Part shown: one piece after another, positions 1 to 6,425 of the stretch
Position numbering within the stretch: the first letter of the stretch is position 1
Layout: each line of letters opens with the position of its first letter
From: NBML01 sp029939535
GTDB lineage: Bacteria; Desulfobacterota; Desulfobacteria; Desulfobacterales; Desulfobacteraceae
Assembly: GCA_029939535.1 (NCBI GenBank)
Contig: JAOZST010000199.1
Span: forward strand, 1 to 6,808
Direction: 5' to 3'
DNA length: 6,808 nt
Notes under the pieces: model-generated
Database searches by the model: none
Told to the model about the DNA's origin: nothing
What the model saw: the letters and a program-made list of their open reading frames with translations, nothing else
Program-made: the position numbers and the translations under genes

Positions 1-920
1 CAGATGAAATAAGAAACCAGTTAATCATAGATGATGCCTTGGACTGCTGCAAAAAGGGGCGAAAAACTCTCATTTTAACCGGACGGGTTGCCCATGTGGA
101 AAAATTGGGAGAAAAGCTTAAAAACAAGATACCCAATGTTATTTGTCTCACCGGCGGCATGGGCGTTAAAAAGACTGCCCAGGTAATGGAAAAGATTGAT
201 ACCATTGCAGATACTGAACCGTTTGTGCTGATTGCCACGGGCAGTTATATTGGCGAAGGATTTGATGAACCCAGGCTTGATACATTGTTTTTAGCCATGC
301 CCATTGCCTGGAAAGGCACCCTGCATCAATACGCCGGAAGGCTGCATAGGTTTTGTAATAATAAAAAAGATGTGCAGATATACGACTATGTCGATATTCA
401 CGTAAAAATGCTTGAAAAAATGTATGGAAAACGGTTGAAAGGATATGCTTCCATCGGCTATAAAGCAAAAGTCGCAACATTTCCCGATGCACCTACTAAT
501 ATTATTTTCACTAAAGACAGCTTTTTCCCTGTTTACCTGCAGGACATTACCGCTGCATCAAAACATCTTATGATCGTTAGTCCGTTTGTCACCAAAAAAC
601 GAATAATCCAAATGATGGAGCATTTTAGTGAAGTTCTTAAAAAACAGGTAAAAATAACAATCATAACAAGGCCTGCCCATGAATTTGAAAAAGAGAAAAA
701 AATCACATTGGAAAATCTTTTTTCAATGATTGAGAATGCCGGTGTCAACCTGATTCTAAAACCCAATATCCATCAAAAATTTGCAATTATTGATAAAAAG
801 ATCACCTGGTACGGCAGCATTAATCTTTTAAGTTTCGGATACTCTGAAGAAAGCATCATGCGCCTTGAAAGCAGCAGCATAGCCCATGAACTAATTCAGA
901 GTATTGATATGGAAAAATAG
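1..920 (+). CDS. C-terminal part of a TOTE-type superfamily 2 helicase with a phospholipase-D-like domain (5' partial)
   Basis: The frame is open from the left edge (first full codon at 3, reading DEIRNQLIID), so the TTG at 39 is not the start and the gene begins outside the window. The visible part is about 305 residues. The first half is the second RecA domain of an SF2 helicase: a motif IV-like strand (TLILTGR), a motif V region with GEGFD at 252-266, and motif VI as Q-x-x-G-R-x-x-R (QYAGRLHR, 327-350). The run from ATGSYIGEGFDEPRLDTLF to the IYDYVD region closely resembles, from memory, the helicase half of TOTE conflict-system proteins, which carry an archaeo-eukaryotic primase domain upstream. 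From about 505 a PLD-like domain follows (strand LMIVSPF), with an HxKxxxxD motif: His 771-773, Lys 777-779, Asp 792-794, then GSIN. Only one such motif is visible, so a nuclease would have to dimerise, or the domain only binds nucleic acid. Family assignment is firm for helicase plus PLD; the primase half is inferred. Confidence 0.85.
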   Translation, partial: DEIRNQLIIDDALDCCKKGRKTLILTGRVAHVEKLGEKLKNKIPNVICLTGGMGVKKTAQVMEKIDTIADTEPFVLIATGSYIGEGFDEPRLDTLFLAMPIAWKGTLHQYAGRLHRFCNNKKDVQIYDYVDIHVKMLEKMYGKRLKGYASIGYKAKVATFPDAPTNIIFTKDSFFPVYLQDITAASKHLMIVSPFVTKKRIIQMMEHFSEVLKKQVKITIITRPAHEFEKEKKITLENLFSMIENAGVNLILKPNIHQKFAIIDKKITWYGSINLLSFGYSEESIMRLESSSIAHELIQSIDMEK

Positions 921-971
921 TTGTTGTGTGGCCTGGACAAATATTTAAAAAAAGGTCTTAATTTTTTTTAT

Positions 972-977
972 GGAGAA
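972..977 (+). promoter_or_regulatory. Ribosome binding site deciding the start of the fusion gene
   Basis: GGAGAA lies just upstream of the ATG at 982, with six bases between GGAG and the start codon. The in-frame ATG at 970 is preceded only by a T-rich run with no Shine-Dalgarno sequence, and using it would place this site inside the gene. I therefore take 982 as the start. Confidence 0.6.
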
Positions 978-981
978 ACCC

Positions 982-3963
982 ATGACAAAATACTGGCAGC
1001 AGGCGGTTCAGGATCTCTGGGGCATCAAAGGCAGTTTTACGCAACTTGACGGCGAGTATGATCTGAATTTTCGGATTAATTCCACCCATATTCTCAAAGT
1101 GATGCGGGAAGGTTGCCAAACCGATTTTGTGGACCTGCAGTGCAGTGCATTGAATCATCTTCGCACCTTTTCTCTGCCCCTTGTTGTGCCATCCCAAAAA
1201 GGCCGGCCCTTTGAAGTCTGCAAAGACGAAAAAGGCCGTGACCGGATTCTCTGGGTGCTTGAAAACCTTGATGGAAAAACCTGGGCTGAATTTAAACCCA
1301 AGACCAGTGATCTTATTCTCAAGCTTGGAGAAACCATTGGCGCAATGGATAATGCGCTGACAGATTTTGACCATTCCGGACTTTACCGGGAATTTAAATG
1401 GCACCTGCCCTCTGGTGACTGGATTGCAGATAAACTGGAAATCATTGCTGATGCAAGCCAACAAAAGATAATCAGAGAAATTCTGGATGATTTTTCTGAC
1501 ATCAAGGCAGATCTTGATGCCTTGCCCGTCCAGGCCATTCACAACGATATCAATGATTACAATATTCTGGTGACCGGCAGCCTGAACGATTCTCCTGCCA
1601 TCTCAGGGATTATTGATTTAGGGGATATGTGCTCGGCCCCGGTTGTCTGTGACCTGGCCATTGCAGCAGCTTACGTGGTACTGGATCACCCAAACCCGGA
1701 AAGTGCACTGGAAAATTTGGTAAAGGGATTTCACAGCGCTTACCCGCTATCCCCCAGAGAGATCGATATGATCTGGCCTCTTTTACGCCTGCGCCTGGCC
1801 GTTTCCGTGGTAAACTCCACAATGATGGCCCGGGAAAAGCCCCATGATCCCTACGTCCTGATTTCCCAGGGACCTGCCTGGGCGTTTCTGGAGTCCCAGA
1901 AGGTCAATCCGGATCTGATTGCACCCCGTTTGCGAGTTGCTTGCGGATTCGGGGTAAACGACAGCACCCAGTCAATAATGAAATGGCTGGATGAAAACCG
2001 CGGGTGCTTTGCCCGGGTTTTAGGCCGGGCCCTGAATACTCTGCCCAGGGCCAGCCTGTCCGTGGCAGACAGTACCCTGCCACAGAATCCATTTGATCTG
2101 ACTCCTGAGGAGGCCGCAACTCTTGGTATTGAATGCCCGGGGTTTTATTTGGGATATTACGCTGAACCCCGTTTGATTTATACTGACAAGGCCTTTTACA
2201 AAGGACCTTTTAAAGCCAGCAACCGCAGAACAGTTCATATTGGTGTGGATATTTTTGCCCCGGCCGGCACAAAGGTTCACGCGCCGTTGAACGCTACGGT
2301 GGAAGCCGTTGAGAACCGAAAGGATAACCTGGATTACGGCGGACTTGTCATCCTTTGCCATGCAATGGAAAAGGGCACGCCCTTTTTCACCCTTTACGGT
2401 CACCTGAATCCAAAATCAATTGGAGCACTCACTGTGGGACAGCCCATTGAAAAAGGGCAGGCCATTGCTGAACTTGGTGAGCAAGAGCACAACGGCGGAT
2501 GGGCGCCCCACCTGCACTTTCAGACAGGTCTGATCAATACCGATCCCAACTGGCCTGGCGCCGTGGACCCGGATGAACTTGACTTCTGGTCCATGTTTTA
2601 TCCTAATCCAGCGGCCATTCTTAATCTTGATAATGACAAACTTGCTTACCGGCCGCCCTCTAAGGTAGGGGTACTGGCCCAACGAAAGGCAAGGTTCGGG
2701 CAGAACTTGAAACTGACCTACTCCGACCCTGTCATGTTCCTGCGCGGCTGGAAGACCCACCTGTTTGATGAGTGGGGGAGACCCTTTTTGGACAGCTATA
2801 ACAACGTTCCCCACGTGGGCCATGCCCATCCCCGCATCCAGGCAGTCGCTGCTGACCAGTTGCAGCGCATGAACAGCAACACCCGCTACCTTCATCCGGC
2901 CCAGATCGCCTTTGCCGAAAAGATAGCTTCCTACATGCCTGAACCTCTGTCAATCTGCTTTTTTGTTAACTCAGGTTCCGAAGCCAATGAGTTGTCTTTA
3001 CGGCTTGCCCGGGCCCATTCCGGTGGTAAGGATATGATCACCCCGGATCACGGGTATCACGGCAATACTACCGGCTGCATCGATATCTCAGCTTACAAGT
3101 TTAACGCCAAAGGCGGGGTCGGTCCCTCGGAATGGGTGCACTTGATTGAAGTGGCAGATGACTACCGCGGCCGGTTCCGGCGCGGCGAGGCAGATATCGC
3201 ACAAAAGTATGCGGATCTGGTTGATGAGGCCCTTACCAACATAAGAGCCTCCAACGGAAAATTAGCTGGATTTATTGCAGAAACTTTTCCCAGCGTTGGC
3301 GGCCAGATCATCCCTCCAAAAGGCTATCTGCCGGCTGTTTATGGAAAAATCAGGAAAGCAGGCGGTGTCTGCATTGCCGATGAAGTGCAAACTGGTTTGG
3401 GGCGCCTTGGCAATTATTACTTTGGCTTTGAGCAGCAGGGCGCTGTTCCCGACATTGTCGTTCTGGGCAAACCCGTTGGCAACGGCCATCCTTTGGGCGT
3501 TGTGGTCACGACAAAAGAGATCGCCGACAGTTTTGCTAAAGGGCCTGAGTTTTTCTCCACCTTTGGCGGTTCCACCTTGTCATGCCGTACAGGTCTTGAG
3601 GTGCTTAATATTGTTGAAGATGAACACTTGCAGAAAAATGCCCAACACATGGGGGATAAACTTCTGGCAGGGCTGAATGGTTTCAAAGAAAAATATGAGA
3701 TTGTGGGAGATGTACGCGGATACGGGCTTTTTATCGGCCTTGATCTGGTTAATAATCTGCAGACCCGTGAACCTGGAACTGTTTTGGCAGATTACGTTAA
3801 AAACCGCATGCGCGGGCACAGGATTCTCATGGGCAGTGAAGGCCCCCATGACAACATCTTAAAGATAAGGCCGCCCTTGACCATTGAGGATGAAGATATT
3901 GATTACATTCTTGAGGTGATGGACAAGGTTCTGGATGAGGCTCAATTTTTAATGGGGTTATAA
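982..3963 (+). CDS. Kinase - M23 metallopeptidase - class III PLP phospholyase/aminotransferase fusion
   Basis: The protein has about 993 residues (997 if ATG 970 is used; numbering here is from 982). Residues about 15-270 form an aminoglycoside phosphotransferase/choline-kinase-like domain: ATP lysine in HILKVM (K39), Brenner motif HNDINDYN (H187, D189, N194), and metal-binding D212 in IDLGD. Residues about 395-535 form an M23 (LytM-type) domain with the full ligand set: H419 and D423 in HIGVD, H474 in YGHL, and H510/H512 in PHLHF. Residues about 565-990 form a class III PLP fold: NSGSEAN (663-669) for phosphate binding, H693 in GYHG, D800 in ADEVQTG, and catalytic K830 in GKPVGNGHP. The last motif is typical of ethanolamine-phosphate and phosphohydroxylysine phospholyases. 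In animals such lyases pair with APH-fold hydroxylysine kinase, so I infer that the kinase end phosphorylates an amino alcohol and the lyase end removes phosphate and ammonia. No signal peptide is visible, so it should be cytoplasmic, which makes the M23 domain's role unclear. It is followed by a 52-base gap without a terminator. Confidence 0.9.
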   Translation: MTKYWQQAVQDLWGIKGSFTQLDGEYDLNFRINSTHILKVMREGCQTDFVDLQCSALNHLRTFSLPLVVPSQKGRPFEVCKDEKGRDRILWVLENLDGKTWAEFKPKTSDLILKLGETIGAMDNALTDFDHSGLYREFKWHLPSGDWIADKLEIIADASQQKIIREILDDFSDIKADLDALPVQAIHNDINDYNILVTGSLNDSPAISGIIDLGDMCSAPVVCDLAIAAAYVVLDHPNPESALENLVKGFHSAYPLSPREIDMIWPLLRLRLAVSVVNSTMMAREKPHDPYVLISQGPAWAFLESQKVNPDLIAPRLRVACGFGVNDSTQSIMKWLDENRGCFARVLGRALNTLPRASLSVADSTLPQNPFDLTPEEAATLGIECPGFYLGYYAEPRLIYTDKAFYKGPFKASNRRTVHIGVDIFAPAGTKVHAPLNATVEAVENRKDNLDYGGLVILCHAMEKGTPFFTLYGHLNPKSIGALTVGQPIEKGQAIAELGEQEHNGGWAPHLHFQTGLINTDPNWPGAVDPDELDFWSMFYPNPAAILNLDNDKLAYRPPSKVGVLAQRKARFGQNLKLTYSDPVMFLRGWKTHLFDEWGRPFLDSYNNVPHVGHAHPRIQAVAADQLQRMNSNTRYLHPAQIAFAEKIASYMPEPLSICFFVNSGSEANELSLRLARAHSGGKDMITPDHGYHGNTTGCIDISAYKFNAKGGVGPSEWVHLIEVADDYRGRFRRGEADIAQKYADLVDEALTNIRASNGKLAGFIAETFPSVGGQIIPPKGYLPAVYGKIRKAGGVCIADEVQTGLGRLGNYYFGFEQQGAVPDIVVLGKPVGNGHPLGVVVTTKEIADSFAKGPEFFSTFGGSTLSCRTGLEVLNIVEDEHLQKNAQHMGDKLLAGLNGFKEKYEIVGDVRGYGLFIGLDLVNNLQTREPGTVLADYVKNRMRGHRILMGSEGPHDNILKIRPPLTIEDEDIDYILEVMDKVLDEAQFLMGL

Positions 3964-4015
3964 AAATAAATAAAACAAGAGATTTTCCTCCTACAATTAA
4001 AAAGGATACTTTGAC

Positions 4016-4243
4016 ATGGAGATAGAGATTATCGGCGCTGAATCACTTGGTGTCCGGGGCTTGTGTTGTTTTGTCGCTGTTGCTGAACAAAGGATTCTCA
4101 TTGATCCCGGGATAGCTCTGGGGTTCCTTCGCAGGGGCCAGGCACCTCACCCGGTTCAAGTGGCGGTGGACGAGGTAATTTCTCGATTTTCAGACAGCTT
4201 GGACAGGTTTCTCCCGTCCCGGAAATTCGGATTGGTAAAATGA
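4016..4243 (+). pseudogene. Truncated N-terminal fragment of a UPF0282-like metallo-beta-lactamase-fold protein
   Basis: This is a 75-codon open frame from ATG 4016, with AAGGA at 4002-4006 in place for translation. The first 50 or so residues match what I recall of UPF0282/MBL-fold hydrolases: ESLGVRGL (9-16), the strand ILIDPGIALG (27-36), then an R-x-G and PHP (45-47). In full-length members the metal-binding HxHxDH motif comes some 20-35 residues later, in a protein of roughly 300 residues. Here the reading runs into VISRFSDSLDRF and stops, with no HxHxDH and no further domain in any + frame before the next gene at 4305. I read it as the 5' stub of a gene whose rest was deleted. It may still be translated, but as a metal hydrolase it should be dead. 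A short functional peptide cannot be excluded. Confidence 0.65.
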
Positions 4244-4293
4244 AATTTGTATGGCATTTTTTATTGTCTAAATTTTTATATAAACCCATGAAT

Positions 4294-4299
4294 AAGAGG
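4294..4299 (+). promoter_or_regulatory. Ribosome binding site of the metallophosphoesterase
   Basis: AAGAGG lies five bases before ATG 4305. It supports that start codon over the ATG at 4288, which opens only a six-codon frame. The sequence just upstream is very AT-rich, but I could not find a well-spaced -35/-10 pair. Confidence 0.5.
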
Positions 4300-4304
4300 C
4301 AAAC

Positions 4305-5495
4305 ATGAATTTTAATGTAATTCGATTCCTGAGTGTTGTTTTGTTAATCACTTTTACAACCCACTATTTTTTGTTCTTTTCCTGGAGTCGGTTTTTTAGT
4401 ATTCATGATGTTACAGCAAAACGTTGTTTATTTGTAATTGTGTTTTTTTTGTCCATTACATTTATTTTGTCTTCCATTTTCATCCACATGTCCAACAACT
4501 CTTTTACCAGGATATATTACCTTCTCTCGGGAACCTGGATGGGGCTTATGAGTTTTTTGTTTTTTGGGACTGCTATTGTCTGGATAGTGAAATGGGGGGT
4601 ATGGTTTTTCCCCAATAATCTTCCGGCTAAAACCATCATTATAGGTTTTTCTTGTTTTTTCTATGGCTTGGCAATTTTTTATACAGGATTTTGTCATTAT
4701 CAATTTTATAAAATTAAAATTAAATCCGTAAGCGTGCCTATTCAAAATTTGCCCCAACAATGGGAAGGTAAAAAAATTATCCATCTTTCCGATCTTCATC
4801 TAGGGGGAACCAAAGACATAAAATTTTTAAAAAAAGTCGTTGCCCTGACCAATAGTCAGAATGCTGATTTGATATTGATTACCGGCGACCTGTTTGATGG
4901 TGCTACAAATTCTCAGGAGAGATATGTTTCAGATTTAAATAAATTTAAGGCAAAACATGGAATTATGTTCACCAGCGGAAACCATGAAATGTATTCAGGC
5001 GTTGAAAAAGCAAGAAAAATGATTGGAAATTCAAAAATTATATTGCTGGATAACAAAGCAATTGTGATTGATTCTCTTCAAATTTTAGGGATTTCCTACC
5101 CGGAATTTAAAAAAACACTTTCTTTTGATTTTAATGACCCACAGGTGTTCACAAAAAATTTGCCCACAATTTTATTATACCACACTCCAACCAGTATAAA
5201 ATCAAATGATGAAAACCTTACTGATGTTAGATCTTCAGACTATATTGCTCCAGATACTATTTTTTCTAATACCATAAACCATGGTATTTCATTACAATTA
5301 TCTGGACATACCCATGCTGGACAATTTTTCCCCTTTACATGGGCAGCCAGTAAAATATTTAAAGGGTTCCACTATGGCCTGCACAGAATTGATAATTTTT
5401 ATCTCAATATCAGTTCCGGTACAGGATCATGGGGTCCGCCTTTACGGTCCGTTTATTTGTCTGAAATAGTTGTGATTACTCTGGTAAGAGCATGA
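4305..5495 (+). CDS. Membrane-anchored calcineurin-like metallophosphoesterase (YaeI/YkuE-like)
   Basis: The 396-residue protein has an N-terminal membrane region followed by a metallophosphoesterase domain. Four hydrophobic segments are visible at about 8-26, 41-60, 76-100 and 110-130. A basic stretch (YKIKIK, 135-140) follows, which suggests the catalytic domain faces the cytoplasm. The catalytic domain keeps the two-metal signature: D163 and H165 in SDLHLGG, D195 and D198 in GDLFD, N226 and H227 in GNHE, H293 in LLYH, and H335/H337 in GHTHAGQ. All blocks are in the expected order and spacing, so the gene looks functional. The family (COG1408) acts on phosphodiester or pyrophosphate bonds; YkuE- and LpxG-like members can hydrolyse UDP-2,3-diacylglucosamine, so lipid-linked nucleotides are one possible substrate. 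That is inference; the sequence does not fix the substrate. The gene is clearly more AT-rich than the fusion gene upstream. The neighbours on both sides are gene remnants, so no operon partner is evident. Confidence 0.92.
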   Translation: MNFNVIRFLSVVLLITFTTHYFLFFSWSRFFSIHDVTAKRCLFVIVFFLSITFILSSIFIHMSNNSFTRIYYLLSGTWMGLMSFLFFGTAIVWIVKWGVWFFPNNLPAKTIIIGFSCFFYGLAIFYTGFCHYQFYKIKIKSVSVPIQNLPQQWEGKKIIHLSDLHLGGTKDIKFLKKVVALTNSQNADLILITGDLFDGATNSQERYVSDLNKFKAKHGIMFTSGNHEMYSGVEKARKMIGNSKIILLDNKAIVIDSLQILGISYPEFKKTLSFDFNDPQVFTKNLPTILLYHTPTSIKSNDENLTDVRSSDYIAPDTIFSNTINHGISLQLSGHTHAGQFFPFTWAASKIFKGFHYGLHRIDNFYLNISSGTGSWGPPLRSVYLSEIVVITLVRA

Positions 5496-5715
5496 TTGAT
5501 AAAGGAGCTGATATTTCAAATATTGGAGAGTTGGTATGTCCTGGGGCACCTATTGAAGCAAAGAACTGTGAAAAAGATTGATTTTTTCACAGAACAATGC
5601 AAAGAATTTCTACATCATGACGTTCCGGGATTGTATTTTTTATACTATGGGCCTTGGTGAGTCGACATTTCAGAATATTATTCAATCAAAAAAAGAGAAT
5701 TTTTATAATTCTCAA
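5492..5715 (+). pseudogene. Frameshifted C-terminal remnant of methylenetetrahydrofolate reductase (MetF)
   Basis: No single frame is open, but three successive + frames read as the end of MetF. The first, from ATG 5492 (overlapping the stop of the gene before), gives GAPIEAKNCEKD and stops at 5579. The second, from 5577, gives IDFFTEQCKEF and then DVPGLYF. The third, from 5637, gives FYTMGLGESTFQNII. Joined, these resemble the family's C-terminal pattern of a helix ending in EQC-x-x-L, then GVPG, then HFYT with N-K/R-S-like residues; the usual His here is Tyr. Each shift needs removal of one base and sits at or near a homopolymer: an A5 run at 5571-5575 and a T6 run at 5636-5641. The N-terminal barrel with the FAD and folate sites is absent upstream, so the piece cannot be an active reductase. 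The match is strongest at 5571-5690; the first 20 codons are doubtful. The alternative is chance similarity in a spacer. Confidence 0.55.
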
Positions 5716-5737
5716 ATTGTAGTAAACCATTGGGTAT

Positions 5738-5743
5738 GGAGGG
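5738..5743 (+). promoter_or_regulatory. Strong Shine-Dalgarno site setting the PocR start
   Basis: GGAGGG lies five bases before ATG 5749. The same frame is open upstream to 5578, but those codons read as MetF remnant and have no comparable site, so translation most likely starts at 5749. Confidence 0.75.
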
Positions 5744-5748
5744 ATAGA

Positions 5749-6261
5749 ATGGAGCTTACAGATCTTGCATCAAAAGAGCAATGGGAAGAATTAGAAAAAC
5801 AAATACATAATCGTTCAGGCATGAATTCATGTGTTTATAATAACCAGGGAAATCGTATAACTTCATATATGGAATTTGCAAATGAGGTGTGCCCTGCAAT
5901 TAAATCATATCCTGAAGGAATTGCTGCTATCTGCGCAACGGTAAATCAATATTTTGGTGCTACTCTTGCCAAAACAAAGCAGCCTCTTATAGATGAATGC
6001 GATGCAGGGTTTGTAAAATTTGCTGTACCAATTTTATATAAAGGAGCTTTTTTAGGTACTGTCGGCGGCTGTGGCCACCTTTTCCCTGATGGTGAAGTTG
6101 AGATTTTTTTTATTGAAAAAGCGATTGGGAAAGACGACCTTGCATTGGGTGAAAAAATCAATACTGTTAAAAAAGTGACTGAAAAAGAAGTGAATGAATT
6201 GATTGACTTTGTCCAAAAATATCTTGACGATTTGCTGTTCAAAAAACCTGATAAAGGATAA
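5749..6261 (+). CDS. Stand-alone PocR ligand-binding domain protein
   Basis: From ATG 5749 the product has 170 residues and is almost entirely one PocR domain. It opens with the usual ELTDLASKEQW helix (2-12), then CVYNNQGNRIT (28-38), a Cys-Pro helix (NEVCPAIK, C48), a second Cys (C62), the DECDAGF segment (C84), and the core FAVPI-x-x-KG-x-x-GTVGG (about 92-107) with C108 and H110. PocR domains, named after the propanediol/cobalamin regulator of Salmonella, are predicted to bind small hydrocarbon-derived ligands and usually sit before an HTH, histidine kinase or GGDEF output. None of these is present; the protein ends in a short charged helix. It may therefore act as a separate sensor subunit that works through a partner. 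Four well-spaced cysteines and a histidine leave room for a metal or redox group, though that is speculative. It follows a MetF remnant in the same frame and precedes an aldehyde oxidoreductase remnant, both of anaerobic C1/aldehyde metabolism. Confidence 0.85.
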   Translation: MELTDLASKEQWEELEKQIHNRSGMNSCVYNNQGNRITSYMEFANEVCPAIKSYPEGIAAICATVNQYFGATLAKTKQPLIDECDAGFVKFAVPILYKGAFLGTVGGCGHLFPDGEVEIFFIEKAIGKDDLALGEKINTVKKVTEKEVNELIDFVQKYLDDLLFKKPDKG

Positions 6262-6289
6262 AAAAAAATGAATGAATTACAAGTGTTGA

Positions 6290-6409
6290 TTACAATATGA
6301 ATACTATACAGCCAGGGGCTGGGATGTGAAAACTGGTTCACCGACACGGGAAACATTAAAATCCTTGGATATGGGTTATGTCACAGATGTATTGAACCTA
6401 TCGGAATAA
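6290..6409 (+). pseudogene. C-terminal remnant of an aldehyde ferredoxin oxidoreductase (AOR family)
   Basis: After a stop at 6287, the frame reads 39 codons and ends at TAA 6407-6409 with no start codon. The residues EYYTARGWDVKTGSPTRETL, followed by a KSLDMG segment, reproduce the hallmark end of tungsten/molybdopterin aldehyde ferredoxin oxidoreductases: D-E-Y-Y, then RGWD, G-x-PT and a K-L-x-x-LGL-like helix. The full enzyme is about 600 residues with FeS cysteines and pterin sites, and none of that is upstream. A short frame from ATG 6268 (MNELQVLITI) lies just before it in another frame and could be the preceding helix after a frameshift. I see this as a dead 3' tail left by a deletion. 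The similarity is short but specific. Confidence 0.65.
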
Positions 6410-6425
6410 ACCCAGGGACAATTTT

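Noticed and set aside
921..969. Possible promoter (TTGTTG 921-926, TATTTA 942-947) before the fusion gene.
   Set aside because: The 15-base spacing and weak -10 match are no better than expected in AT-rich DNA.
958..1542. Long antisense open frame (194 codons) opposite the kinase domain.
   Set aside because: It lies wholly opposite a domain with clear catalytic motifs, shows no recognisable motif itself, and is best explained as a shadow frame.
2416..2895. Antisense open frame (159 codons) opposite the M23/PLP junction.
   Set aside because: Same reason: the + strand has intact M23 and PLP motifs and the antisense product resembles nothing.
3275..3676. Second + strand open frame (133 codons) inside the PLP domain.
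   Set aside because: It is out of frame with ADEVQTG and GKPVGNGHP, which are read in the main frame; no sign of a separate gene.
3964..4015. Possible terminator after the fusion gene.
   Set aside because: No stable hairpin followed by a T run could be found in the gap.
4244..4304. Possible promoter with TATATA at 4277-4282 before the phosphoesterase gene.
   Set aside because: The nearest TTG-type -35 candidates are 7 or 24 bases away, not about 17; the AT-rich run alone is not enough.
5578..5748. N-terminal extension of the PocR protein from TTG 5578.
   Set aside because: The first part reads out of frame across MetF-like codons, and a strong Shine-Dalgarno site precedes ATG 5749.
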